Assembly: GCA_017509685.1 (NCBI GenBank)
Contig: JAFWPA010000061.1
Location: 1-64,000 of the forward strand
Direction: 5' to 3'
Length of the DNA: 64,000 nt
Origin: Bacteroidales bacterium
GTDB taxonomy: Bacteria > Bacteroidota > Bacteroidia > Bacteroidales > UBA932
A program made the translations under genes and the position numbers. This document shows, piece by piece, positions 51,562-59,726 of the stretch (position 1 is the stretch's first letter; each line of letters starts with the position of its first letter). The notes beneath the pieces are model-generated. The model did no database searches, had not been told where the DNA came from, and saw only the letters and a list, made by a program, of their open reading frames with translations.

Positions 51562-53955
51562 CTAGAAATAATAACCCAGCGACAGGTAGAAGCTCACCTT
51601 CTGGGTAACGTTGGACCAGCCAATCTGGGCCTTCAGCGGGCCGGCAATGGAGTTGTAGGCATAACCTGCCGCCACACCGGTGAGCAGGCGGGCGTTACCT
51701 ATGTTGGAAAATTTTTCGAAGTCCACTCCCGCATTGCCCAGAAGAGATACGTAGTGATGGGTGCCCAGACGGTAACGGGCCTCCAGCTTGCCCAGGAAAA
51801 TGTCATTGGAGCAGACAGCTACACCGGTCATTCCCACAAAGGGAATCTGCTGGTCCAGATAACGGCCGACCATATCGCCGCCAACCACGTTGCAGAACAG
51901 GATGGGAGGATTGGTGGCGAATACCATACGGGCGTTACCCTGCACCGTAAGGGTGAAGCGGTTCCAGGTGAAGGGGACGGTAATATCGGCCGCCAGGATA
52001 CCGGCGAACTTGGTGGAGGCGTCCTGGTCCAGGCCCGTATAGACGATGGCTCCCCGCAAGCCAGCCGAAATGCCTTTGGTGGGGAAATAACCGTTGTCCA
52101 GTGTTTCTACGCGGCCTTCGATGAAAGCACTGGGATAAACCTTGGTGGACTGCTGCAGGGCAAAGCTGAGATTTCTCTGCCAGAGAATCTGGTTGCGCAG
52201 CCCCAGCCTTACATCGAAGAAAGACCAGTGCATATTGGAGAAAAACAGCTCCTGGTTGCTCATGATATAGGCCACGTTATAATAGGAGTGATCCTGGAAC
52301 ATGAACGCCTTTTCCAGATAAGTCATGTTGGCACGCGCGTTAAAGGTGGCGAAGGCGCGACCGTTATAGGAGTAGAGCAGGTCCAGTAACGGGTGGGTGC
52401 TCAGGCGCGCGGTAATGTCCAGCGAATGGCCGCGCATGGCGTTGGTGTTGAGCCCCACGTTGAGCAGCAGGGACACGTAGTCTTCGGAGTCCACGCGGGC
52501 GCCGAAGCCAATCTTGTGCATAGGTCCCCGCTTGCAGTAGATGAACAGGCTGTAAGGTTCCTTCTTTCCCCGGAGCTCATAATTGATATAATCGTAGGAT
52601 CCCCTGCCGAAAATGCGGGCGATATCGTCCTCAATCTTGTCCCGGGTGACCACGGTGCCGGGCTTCACTTTCATGGTCTGGAGAATATATTTGGCATCTT
52701 CGGCATCCACGCCCACCACCTGGATCTGGCTGATGGCCACGGGCGTAAGGCCGATGTCAACCGCCGGTTTCGCTTGAAGTTTGCGGCCGGCGTTACCAAG
52801 GCGCTTTTTGAGGGCACGCAGCTGAGGAGCGGCTTCTACGGCAGCCTCATACCCACGCCTGTACAGCGTGTCCACCGCCGGCTGGTTGAAGCTGAGCATG
52901 TTATAGCCTTCCACATTGGGATGAATGTGGATGTCCAGCAAGGTCTGGTTCAGGTCGAAGGCGTCGTTGTCGAAGAGGTCCATGCTGGCCATCATGAGGT
53001 CTCCCAGATTCAGGATTTCGTCGGAGCGCAGGGAGCGTCCGCTGAGGTCTACGCCGATGATGATATCGGCCCCCATCCTGCGCGCGACGTTGGCGGGGAA
53101 GTTGTTGCGCAGGGCGCCGTCCACCAGCACCATCCCGTTGGTACGCACGGGGGCGAAGAGGCCCGGAATACTCATGGTGGAGCGCAGGGCCATGTTCACG
53201 GAACCGGCGTGCCAGATCTTGGCCTTCCCGGAAGCCATATCCGTAGCCACGCAGGCAAAGGGAATGGGGAATTTGAAGAAGTCCGTGGAGTCGCTGTAGC
53301 CCACCGTACGGGAGCTGATGATATGGTTCACGTTCTCGCCGAAGACGAAGCCAGAGGGCAGGCTGCCCATCAGATTTTCGCGGGCCATATTGTTCATGTC
53401 CGCGGTTCCGGCGCCCAGGCGCAGCTCGCGCGAGCGGCCGGGGGCGAAGGGCATATCGCCCTGCAGATAGTTCTTGTAATCGTCGGCCTTATAATAGAAG
53501 GGAAACTGCAGCAGGTACTTTTCCTTGTTACGGATGCGCGAATAAGGCATATACTTCCGGTCCACCTTGTCGCTCAGGGCCATGTCCCAGTTCATATTAC
53601 GTATCAGGGAGTCCAGGTAGTCGGCCTCATAGCCCAGGGCGTACATACCGCCCAACAGGCCGCCGATGGAAGTCCCCACCACCATATCCACGGGAACGTC
53701 CACCTCCTCAAGGTATTTGAGTACGCCGATGGTGGCCGCCCCCTTGGCACCGCCGCCGGAAAGCACCAGGGCCACTGTAGGACGCGTCTTGCGGATTTCG
53801 GCCATACGGGCACGGATTGCTGCCACGGCCTGTTCGTCCTTCTTGTCCAGGCCGAAGGTAGAGGACGGAGGTCCCGAAATCTTGCTGGTTTGATTTTGGG
53901 CGGCTGCCGTAAGGGACAGCAGCAACATCAGGGCGGGGAGGATCTTTTTCATCAT
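51562..53955 (-). CDS. Patatin-like phospholipase fused to an outer-membrane barrel (PlpD-like)
   Basis: The product has 797 residues. A signal peptide (LPALMLLLSLTAAAQ) is followed by a patatin domain with the oxyanion motif SGGGAKG near 66, the serine motif GTSIGG near 95 and the dyad aspartate in VDGALRNN near 276. A POTRA-like segment (about 400-480) and a 16-strand-type barrel ending SFYLSLGYYF complete it. This is the type Vd autotransporter plan, in which a lipase domain is placed at or beyond the outer membrane. Its start overlaps the rlmN stop; the second ATG (53952) is also possible. Confidence 0.93.
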   Translation of the reverse strand: MMKKILPALMLLLSLTAAAQNQTSKISGPPSSTFGLDKKDEQAVAAIRARMAEIRKTRPTVALVLSGGGAKGAATIGVLKYLEEVDVPVDMVVGTSIGGLLGGMYALGYEADYLDSLIRNMNWDMALSDKVDRKYMPYSRIRNKEKYLLQFPFYYKADDYKNYLQGDMPFAPGRSRELRLGAGTADMNNMARENLMGSLPSGFVFGENVNHIISSRTVGYSDSTDFFKFPIPFACVATDMASGKAKIWHAGSVNMALRSTMSIPGLFAPVRTNGMVLVDGALRNNFPANVARRMGADIIIGVDLSGRSLRSDEILNLGDLMMASMDLFDNDAFDLNQTLLDIHIHPNVEGYNMLSFNQPAVDTLYRRGYEAAVEAAPQLRALKKRLGNAGRKLQAKPAVDIGLTPVAISQIQVVGVDAEDAKYILQTMKVKPGTVVTRDKIEDDIARIFGRGSYDYINYELRGKKEPYSLFIYCKRGPMHKIGFGARVDSEDYVSLLLNVGLNTNAMRGHSLDITARLSTHPLLDLLYSYNGRAFATFNARANMTYLEKAFMFQDHSYYNVAYIMSNQELFFSNMHWSFFDVRLGLRNQILWQRNLSFALQQSTKVYPSAFIEGRVETLDNGYFPTKGISAGLRGAIVYTGLDQDASTKFAGILAADITVPFTWNRFTLTVQGNARMVFATNPPILFCNVVGGDMVGRYLDQQIPFVGMTGVAVCSNDIFLGKLEARYRLGTHHYVSLLGNAGVDFEKFSNIGNARLLTGVAAGYAYNSIAGPLKAQIGWSNVTQKVSFYLSLGYYF

Positions 53956-54968
53956 TTTTCTTGGTGTTTACCGGCCAGTAGGCCGCAGGCGGCGAAGATG
54001 TCTTCTCCGCGGGATGCACGGATGGTGGCGGTGATGCCGCCTTCTTGAAGGAAAACCCGGAAGGCTTCCATCTCTCTCTGCTGTGCAGGGCCGTACGGAA
54101 AGTCCGGGATACGGTGGAAACGGATCAGGTTCACCCGGCATTCCAGGTGCCTGAGCAGCCGCACCAGTTCTTCCGCGTGCCGGGGAGTGTCGTTCCAGCC
54201 GTGGAAGATGGTGTATTCGAAACTCACGCGGCGCTGGCCGGTGAAATCATATTGCTTGATCAGCCTTACCACCTCCGTGACGGACCACGCTTTCTGTACA
54301 GGCATCATCTCTTCCCTTTCCTCCGGGAAGGGGTTGTGCAGGCTCACGGCCAGGTGGCACCTGGATTCGTCCAGGTAACGTTTGAGGTTGGGCAGTACGC
54401 CGATGGTGCTTAGGGTAATGCGCTTGGGACTCCAAGCCAGTCCCCAGGGGGCGGTGAGGATGTCGATGACGCGCTTCACCGTTACCCAGTTATCCAGCGG
54501 CTCACCCATTCCCATAAAAACGGTATTGGTGAGTTCTCCCGCTTCCTCAATGGCAAAATACTGGCTGAGGATTTGGGCGGGCTCCAGGTTGCCGTGGAAT
54601 CCCTGCCGGCCCGTCATACAGAACTTGCAGCCCATCTTGCAGCCTGCCTGGCTGCTCACGCACAGCGTCCTGCGGTCTTCGTCGGGAATCATGACGGCCT
54701 CAAAGTCCAGGTCCTGGTGCGGGAACAAGTACTTGCGCGTACCGTCCTGGCTGGTTTGCACGTCAATGGGTTCGATGAGGCCCACCTCATAGCGTTGTGC
54801 CAGCGCTTCCCTGCCCTGCTTGGACAGATTGGTTATCTCCTCGATACTTCTCACCCGTTTCTGGTACAGCCACTGCGCCATCTGCTTCCCGGCAAAAGCC
54901 GGCAAGCCCGCCTCAACGGCTATTTCCTTCAATTCGTCCGGAGTCTTTCCCAGTAAACGCATCTTCAT
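53952..54968 (-). CDS. rlmN: 23S rRNA/tRNA adenine C2-methyltransferase RlmN
   Basis: This 338-residue radical SAM enzyme has the cluster motif CKMGCKFC near 113, GMGEPLDNW near 150 and the C-terminal cysteine in IFAACGL near 330. It methylates A2503 of 23S rRNA and A37 of some tRNAs. The start at 54968 (or 54962) fits the TACATTTG element only five bases upstream, so the mRNA may be leaderless. A longer frame from 55025 would include the promoter and is rejected. Confidence 0.96.
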   Translation of the reverse strand: MKMRLLGKTPDELKEIAVEAGLPAFAGKQMAQWLYQKRVRSIEEITNLSKQGREALAQRYEVGLIEPIDVQTSQDGTRKYLFPHQDLDFEAVMIPDEDRRTLCVSSQAGCKMGCKFCMTGRQGFHGNLEPAQILSQYFAIEEAGELTNTVFMGMGEPLDNWVTVKRVIDILTAPWGLAWSPKRITLSTIGVLPNLKRYLDESRCHLAVSLHNPFPEEREEMMPVQKAWSVTEVVRLIKQYDFTGQRRVSFEYTIFHGWNDTPRHAEELVRLLRHLECRVNLIRFHRIPDFPYGPAQQREMEAFRVFLQEGGITATIRASRGEDIFAACGLLAGKHQEK

Positions 54969-54973
54969 AGCTA

Positions 54974-55005
54974 CAAATGTAGTGATTTTGGGCAAAATAA
55001 TCAAC
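54974..55005 (-). promoter_or_regulatory. Promoter of rlmN, likely leaderless transcript
   Basis: GTTG (55002-55005), a 20-bp spacer and TACATTTG (54974-54981) on the minus strand. Five bases separate the -7 element from the ATG. Confidence 0.6.
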
Positions 55006-55023
55006 CCTTCGGCAGGGCTCGAC

Positions 55024-55117
55024 ATTCTTAACGCGCCACAGGCCTAAAAACAGACTAAGATCGTCGGTGGTGACGATCTTAATTGGTGTAGGGCCGAAAT
55101 ACGGGTTAAGATGGTTA
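55024..55117. repeat. Diverged 94-bp REP doublet
   Basis: The stretch lines up without gaps against the two 94-bp units flanking the transposase gene. Shared parts include GCCTAAAAACAG, the hairpin AAGATCGTC-GGTGGT-GACGATCTT (55057-55080), and the end GGGTTAAGATGGTTA. It sits between the HhH protein gene and rlmN, and its last three bases form the stop codon of the HhH gene. Confidence 0.75.
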
Positions 55118-56005
55118 TGGGGCCGATGCCAGTAGGCAAAGCGAAAGGCGGCGGTAGTGGTCTTCGGACAGGATACCGGCGGCGTGAAGGCCGTCCAGCG
55201 TGCATTCGGCGGGGGCATGATGCTGCCGGTACAGCACGATGCTGTGGGCTTCGGCGCGGGAGATGTGCGGATGGCGGGCCAGAGAGTCCTCCGGCAGCGT
55301 CCAGATGGGGTAAGGCCGGGGCGGCGAGCAGGTGATGAAATCCTGCATGGCGGTCAGTTTCTCCGGGTCGAAGCGGTAGATTTCCAGCAGTTGTTCCACC
55401 GTGGAATATCCTTGCAGCTGGCTGCGGTGCTGCACCACCTTGCCGGCCAGATACGGGCCGATGCCTGGTAAATCCAGCAGCGCCACGCTGTCGGCCCGGT
55501 TGATATCCAGCTTGGGAATATCGATAAAGGGGGCCAGGCGGTCGTAGACAGAATCGGCCACCACGTAGCTTTTGGCAAAGTCTTCGGCCCGGCGGAAGCG
55601 TCCTCCTTTCTGCCGGTAACGGTCGATGGCTTGGGCCTGCTTCTCGCTGAAACCCAGCCGCTGCAAGTCCTCCACGCTCACCGTGTTGGGATTGAAGCGG
55701 AAGGATTCCACCTGTCGCGGTGCTGCCTTTTCCCGTACCTCCACGGCCTGGGGACTGTGCGGAGACTGCTTCCGTACGGTTTTCGGGGCCTCTTCCACCG
55801 CCGGTGCCAGGGAGTCGGCACGGGGATGGACATACACGTACACGGTATCTGGCTGGTCACGGTTGGCGACCAGACGCGTAACGGCGGCCTTGTGTACAAA
55901 CAGGGCCACTTGATAGCCGATAATCAGGAATACCAGGGCGATGGCGCCCGTGATGAAACTGGCCGACAGGGGGCCTTTATTCTTCTTGTTCTCCGGTGGG
56001 GCCAT
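55115..56005 (-). CDS. Membrane-anchored helix-hairpin-helix (ComEA-like) protein
   Basis: The 296-residue protein has one N-terminal membrane helix (ITGAIALVFLIIGYQVALFV) and a variable linker. Tandem HhH units follow: VEDLQRLGFSEKQAQAIDRYR near 120, LDINRADSVALLDLPGIGPYLAGKVVQHR near 175-205 and a third near 255. HhH domains bind DNA without sequence specificity; ComEA uses them in DNA uptake, but the role here is unknown. It overlaps rsmI by 29 bases. Its stop codon is inside a REP copy. Confidence 0.88.
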   Translation of the reverse strand: MAPPENKKNKGPLSASFITGAIALVFLIIGYQVALFVHKAAVTRLVANRDQPDTVYVYVHPRADSLAPAVEEAPKTVRKQSPHSPQAVEVREKAAPRQVESFRFNPNTVSVEDLQRLGFSEKQAQAIDRYRQKGGRFRRAEDFAKSYVVADSVYDRLAPFIDIPKLDINRADSVALLDLPGIGPYLAGKVVQHRSQLQGYSTVEQLLEIYRFDPEKLTAMQDFITCSPPRPYPIWTLPEDSLARHPHISRAEAHSIVLYRQHHAPAECTLDGLHAAGILSEDHYRRLSLCLLASAP

Positions 56006-56705
56006 AACGCTTCTTCTTCTGCGCTTTTTCCGGCGGGGCCCCACCCACCACAATGACTATTTCGCCTTTTGGCTCGTGTTCGCGGAACCATTCCAGCACC
56101 TGTGCCAGGGTTCCTCGCTTGTGTTCTTCGTGCAGTTTGGATATTTCCCGGGCCACGGAGCAGGGACGCTCCGGGCCGAAGTATTCTGCAAATTGTTCCA
56201 GGGTTTTCACCAGCCGGTACGGGCTTTCGTAAAACACCATGGTGCGCGGTTCCCGGGCCAGTTCCTGGAGGTGTGTCTGCCGGCCTTTCTTCTGCGGCAG
56301 GAAACCCTCGAAGGCGAAGCGGTCGCAGGGAAGGCCGCTGGAAACGATGGCGGGGATGCAGGCCGTGGCGCCCGGAAGGGTCTGAACCTCGATGCCTTCT
56401 TCGGCACAGGTCCTGGCCAGCAGGAAGCCCGGATCCGATATGCCGGGGGTGCCGGCATCGGAGATAAGCGCTACGTTCAGCCCGGCCAGGATGCGCTCCT
56501 TCACCAATTGCACCGTCTGGTGCTCGTTGAACTTGTGATGGCTCTGGAGCGGCTTGTGAATGTCATAGTGCTTGAGCAGAACGGAGCTGGTGCGGGTGTC
56601 TTCGGCCAGAATGAGGTCGGCCTCCTGGAGGACCTTGACGGCACGCAGCGTCATATCCTCCAGATTCCCCACCGGCGTGGGTACGATATAGAGTTTGCCG
56701 GCCAC
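55977..56705 (-). CDS. rsmI: 16S rRNA (cytidine-2'-O)-methyltransferase RsmI
   Basis: The 242-residue enzyme begins KLYIVPTPVGNLEDMTLRAV and has LAEDTRTSSVLLKHY near 33, ISDAGTPGISDPG near 79 and GEIVIVVGG near 220. It 2'-O-methylates C1402 of 16S rRNA. The GTG start at 56705 overlaps the stop of the upstream gene by one base; a longer frame would run into that gene. The tail is Lys-rich. Confidence 0.95.
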   Translation of the reverse strand: MAGKLYIVPTPVGNLEDMTLRAVKVLQEADLILAEDTRTSSVLLKHYDIHKPLQSHHKFNEHQTVQLVKERILAGLNVALISDAGTPGISDPGFLLARTCAEEGIEVQTLPGATACIPAIVSSGLPCDRFAFEGFLPQKKGRQTHLQELAREPRTMVFYESPYRLVKTLEQFAEYFGPERPCSVAREISKLHEEHKRGTLAQVLEWFREHEPKGEIVIVVGGAPPEKAQKKKRYGPTGEQEE

Positions 56706-57256
56706 TATCCCAGTTTCTTGCGGATGGCCATCATGAAGCGGTACACTACGTCGGAGTTCATATTCCACTCCGGGAAATGTTCCTTGATATAGGCGACAGC
56801 CTCGTCAAGGCTATTCATATTGTTGAGTTCCGCGATGGTGTTGTCATACAGGGTGAAGTCCTCCTTGAACAGCGTGCCGATAAACTGCGCGCGGTCCAGC
56901 AGCGAGATCCCGCTGCGGATGTTCTTCACCATCATTCCCGGATTGTCCTTGCGCCAGGGCAGGTTGGCGGTGTCGTCCTCCTGGACGGGCGCCGCGGGCT
57001 CCGGCTGGGTCGCGGGTTCCGGTTCGGCGACGGGCTCCGGTTCGGGGACGGGAGCGACGGGTTCAGGAAAATCTGCGACGCCCAGCTCGACGCCGGTGAA
57101 ATCCACTTCATCGGTCTCATCGGTCTCGGCGGGCACGGCGGCGGCCTGCGCGGCCTGCATGCCGGCGATGCGCGCTTCCAGGGCGCTGATACGTTCTTTC
57201 ATCGCTGCCAATTCTTTTTGGCATTCTTGCAGAAAATCCAGTTCACTTTTTTCCAT
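56705..57256 (-). CDS. Conserved protein with coiled coil and Pro/Glu-rich linker
   Basis: The 183-residue protein is of unknown function. It has an N-terminal coiled coil ([20 protein letters not shown], then [13 protein letters not shown]). An acidic linker dominated by Pro, Glu and Ala (about 65-105) follows, then a folded helical C-terminus with [23 protein letters not shown] recall similar C-termini in Bacteroidales proteins next to rsmI or tdk, but cannot name a family. The ATG at 57256 lies behind a good promoter (57296-57328) and is divergent from tdk. Confidence 0.82.
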   Translation of the reverse strand: MEKSELDFLQECQKELAAMKERISALEARIAGMQAAQAAAVPAETDETDEVDFTGVELGVADFPEPVAPVPEPEPVAEPEPATQPEPAAPVQEDDTANLPWRKDNPGMMVKNIRSGISLLDRAQFIGTLFKEDFTLYDNTIAELNNMNSLDEAVAYIKEHFPEWNMNSDVVYRFMMAIRKKLG

Positions 57257-57263
57257 AATTTCG

Positions 57264-57271
57264 TATATTTG
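57264..57271 (+). promoter_or_regulatory. -7 promoter element of tdk
   Basis: TATATTTG matches TAnnTTTG and lies 37 bp before the tdk start. It overlaps the leader of the divergent coiled-coil gene. Confidence 0.55.
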
Positions 57272-57295
57272 CAGAAAGAACCCTGCTTCACCTAA

Positions 57296-57328
57296 CAAAG
57301 TTACGGAAATGTTTTTAGAAAATGCAAA
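57296..57328 (-). promoter_or_regulatory. Promoter of the coiled-coil protein / rsmI operon
   Basis: TTTG (57325-57328), a 21-bp spacer and TAACTTTG (57296-57303) on the minus strand match the consensus. The promoter overlaps the first codons of tdk on the other strand. Confidence 0.65.
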
Positions 57329-57887
57329 AAAATCCGGCTGCATCGAAGTGATTTGCGGCTCGATGTTCTCCGGCAAGACGGAGGAACTCATCAGGAGGCT
57401 CAAACGCGCCCAGTTCGCCAAACAGAAAATAGCCACGTTCAAACCTTCCATCGACACCCGCTATTCAGAGTTCGATGTGGTCTCGCACGATTCCCACAGC
57501 ATTTCCTGCACTCCTATCAACGACCCTAAACTGATCCTTGACATCGACCCCGACGTCCAGGTGGTGGGTATAGACGAAGCCCAGTTCTTTAACGAGAGCG
57601 TCGTAGAAGTTGTCCAGGAACTGGCCAACAAACGCGGCGTCCGCGTCATCATCGCCGGTCTGGACACAGACTACCTGGGCAAGCCTTTCGGCCCGATGCC
57701 CGCCCTGATGGCCATTGCCGAAGACGTTCAGAAGGTGCACGCCATCTGCGTACACTGCGGTGCCCTGGCCAACCATTCCCACCGCCTCTCCGCTTCCAAG
57801 AAACTGGTGGTGCTGGGAGAGAAAGACACGTATGAACCCCTTTGCCGCGAATGCTACCAGAAAGCCATGGCAGAAGATAACGAATAA
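57309..57887 (+). CDS. tdk: Thymidine kinase
   Basis: The 192-residue type II thymidine kinase has the P-loop [16 protein letters not shown] near 16, the Walker B region [10 protein letters not shown] near 92 and the lasso zinc site CVHCGA near 150 and CREC near 183. It phosphorylates thymidine for salvage. The ATG at 57309 opens the conserved sequence ([20 protein letters not shown]). The next gene follows after 17 bases and is probably cotranscribed. Confidence 0.96.
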   Translation: MFLENAKKSGCIEVICGSMFSGKTEELIRRLKRAQFAKQKIATFKPSIDTRYSEFDVVSHDSHSISCTPINDPKLILDIDPDVQVVGIDEAQFFNESVVEVVQELANKRGVRVIIAGLDTDYLGKPFGPMPALMAIAEDVQKVHAICVHCGALANHSHRLSASKKLVVLGEKDTYEPLCRECYQKAMAEDNE

Positions 57888-57904
57888 CAAATAACACTGA
57901 TACT

Positions 57905-58558
57905 ATGAAATCGACCAAATTACTTATGACGGCCCTTGCCCTCGTGGGCGTCGTTGCTTGCCAGAAAACCGAAATCCCTGCCGTGCAGGAAGAACAGGAA
58001 GAGGTCATCGCTCCCGAAGAGTCTCAGGAAGCACAGCCCCAGCAAACCATGGATATCAAGTCTGTGGGTCGCATCCTGAACGAAGTTGCCGAGACCGAGG
58101 AAGTTCAATCGGCTCTCCCGGATATCATGGTGGAGATTAACCTGGCAAAGATTCCCTGGCACCTTGAATTCAACATTGCCCAGGCCGACGGTGAGCAGGC
58201 TTCCTATGTGAAAGGTACCCTGGGTCTTACCAAAGGCTTGTACCACCTCGTTGTCCTGGATCTGGACCTGATGGTTATGGATATGGTTCCCGTTGTGGGC
58301 ACCATCGACATCCCTCAGATTTCGAAATATCTCCTCTTTGCTGCCATGGAAGATGATAACGCCATTTGTGACGAATATCTGAAGCTGGCGACTGCCGGTC
58401 TGGACATCTCCATTTTTGGCATGTACAGGTTAGCCTTCCTGCGCGGAGAAGATATGGAAGATCACCGTACCATCGACCTGTATCTGTGCGATCCTACCAA
58501 TCCGGATTCCGTTGCCTTCCCGCTCAGCACGCTGCTGAAGATGTTCCAGGCGGCATAA
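57905..58558 (+). CDS. Lipoprotein of unknown function
   Basis: The 217-residue protein has a lipoprotein signal (KLLMTALALVGVVACQK, Cys at 19). An acidic low-complexity stretch rich in Glu and Gln (about 22-46) follows, then a folded domain with no motif I recognise. The conserved-looking centre is hydrophobic (LVVLDLDLMVMDMVPVVGTID near 118). It is probably attached to a membrane facing the periplasm. It follows tdk closely and ends 17 bases before the first REP unit. Confidence 0.7.
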   Translation: MKSTKLLMTALALVGVVACQKTEIPAVQEEQEEVIAPEESQEAQPQQTMDIKSVGRILNEVAETEEVQSALPDIMVEINLAKIPWHLEFNIAQADGEQASYVKGTLGLTKGLYHLVVLDLDLMVMDMVPVVGTIDIPQISKYLLFAAMEDDNAICDEYLKLATAGLDISIFGMYRLAFLRGEDMEDHRTIDLYLCDPTNPDSVAFPLSTLLKMFQAA

Positions 58559-58575
58559 TTCGGTCCGAACCATAC

Positions 58576-58669
58576 ATCTTACCTTGATTTAATGCCCAAA
58601 ACCAGGGTAAGATTGTCGCAATTGACAATCTTACCTCGATTAGAAGGCCTAAATCAAGGTAAGATTGTA
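58576..58669. repeat. 94-bp REP doublet, downstream copy
   Basis: The unit carries the core GGTAAGATTGT four times in alternating orientation (near 58576, 58606, 58624 and 58658). The middle pair forms a perfect 12-bp hairpin, GGTAAGATTGTC-GCAATT-GACAATCTTACC (58606-58635). The outer pairs form longer-looped imperfect hairpins, for example 58628-58666. It ends six bases from the transposase stop codon. Confidence 0.88.
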
Positions 58670-58675
58670 TAATGG

Positions 58676-59590
58676 CTATTTGAAACCATAGTCCTTGGAA
58701 CGTATAGCCTGGGTTATGGTAAGTTCAGATAAATAAAGCGCCTGGGACAACTGTAGTGAAGACAGGCCCAGTTGCTCGTGCAGCCGGACAGCCACGAGAC
58801 ACTTTTCCTCCTGGGTAATCGTTTTAAACAGGCGGCCGGGGTAACTGTTTCGCAGTTCCGTGTTGGCAATTTCCTTGATTTCTTTTTGGGAGAATTCAAC
58901 TTCCTCATCCAACGAGCGAGCGATTTTGACAGCAGTTTCATACTCTTTGACAAGGCAGGTATGGTACTCCTTAGCCGAACCAAATAGCTCTTCAACCGCT
59001 CTGGCCTTGATATAATTGCATGGCAAGATACCCAGAACCGGATGGATCTCCCACTCTGGAGGCAACAAATCATCGGAGCCGGCAATTTTGCGCAATGCCG
59101 CCTTCGAAAAAGTGGAAGCCGGTGTACCCCGAATCACCGCAGCTAATTCATTGAAATAAAGGTAGCCGCTCCCCCACTTGTGTCCGCCGGGGCCGCAATA
59201 GTCTTTCTCATAAGGATTACGCACACAATAGAGAATTTGCGCACGCAGGGTATCATCATCCAGGATTGGAATCAATTTACAACCATAGTCAGGAGGCATC
59301 GGCCGGCGTCCATTCTTCAAAAGCATCTCCGACAATCTTCTTTTCAAGAAAGAAAACACCTTCATACACTGTTCGCCGGTTCCGTTCAGAATAATGTGCG
59401 TGTGGTTGGGCATCAATTCAAATGCATAGATGTTCACACCAAACTTCAGGACAGAAAGTGCCACTCCGGCCATACCCATCCTATAATCATCTTCGGAATG
59501 AAAAATCCATCGATCCTCTAAACGGTCCAGACACAAGTGGTAATTTCCCAACGGCAGGTTTTTATATTCTTCTCTTGTTTCTCTTTTCAT
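58676..59590 (-). CDS. REP-associated tyrosine transposase (RAYT, Y1/HUH family)
   Basis: The 304-residue protein has the HUH motif in ELMPNHTHIIL (His63, His65) and a candidate nucleophile tyrosine in QILYCVRNP (Tyr121). The C-terminal part from about 190 is helical and ends with an HTH-like segment (LSSLQLSQALYLSELTITQAI). RAYTs cut single-stranded REP DNA and are thought to spread REP elements while staying in place themselves. The ATG at 59590 is preferred over 59638, which would start inside the upstream spacer. The frame is intact and the motifs are present, so it may be active. Confidence 0.9.
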   Translation of the reverse strand: MKRETREEYKNLPLGNYHLCLDRLEDRWIFHSEDDYRMGMAGVALSVLKFGVNIYAFELMPNHTHIILNGTGEQCMKVFSFLKRRLSEMLLKNGRRPMPPDYGCKLIPILDDDTLRAQILYCVRNPYEKDYCGPGGHKWGSGYLYFNELAAVIRGTPASTFSKAALRKIAGSDDLLPPEWEIHPVLGILPCNYIKARAVEELFGSAKEYHTCLVKEYETAVKIARSLDEEVEFSQKEIKEIANTELRNSYPGRLFKTITQEEKCLVAVRLHEQLGLSSLQLSQALYLSELTITQAIRSKDYGFK

Positions 59591-59613
59591 AAGGAAAAAT
59601 AGTAAAGCCACCC

Positions 59614-59707
59614 ATCTTTCCTTGAAAAACAGGCTCAAACCAGGGTAAGATTGTCGAGCTCGACAATCTTACCTTGATTTATTAGCCTAAACCAGGGTAA
59701 GATTGTA
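59614..59707. repeat. 94-bp REP doublet, upstream copy
   Basis: It has the same length and layout as the copy at 58576 and lies in the same orientation. The central part is a perfect 30-bp palindrome made of GGTAAGATTGTCGAG and its complement (59644-59673). The end of the unit repeats GGTAAGATTGTA (59696-59707). It lies 19 bases beyond the recA stop and 23 bases before the transposase start codon. Confidence 0.88.
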
Positions 59708-59726
59708 AAAGTGATAGAAAAGAGTA

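Larger units (their letters stand above)
58576..59707 (-). mobile_element. RAYT-REP unit (transposase gene with flanking REP doublets)
   Basis: A REP-associated tyrosine transposase gene (58676-59590) is enclosed by two 94-bp direct repeats (58576-58669 and 59614-59707), about 73 of 94 positions identical by my count. The unit sits between the lipoprotein gene and recA. No target-site duplication is visible. Confidence 0.85.

Noticed and set aside
53952..55025. rlmN start at 55025
   Set aside because: The added N-terminus would cover the promoter and enter the diverged REP copy, and is not part of the conserved protein.
58576..58669. CRISPR-like repeated palindromes
   Set aside because: The repeats alternate in orientation and have no unique spacers of constant length; they fit REP elements beside a RAYT gene.
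59591..59638. Longer N-terminus of the transposase (start at 59638)
   Set aside because: The extra 16 residues are hydrophobic and unlike RAYT starts, and would place the start codon inside the upstream REP unit.
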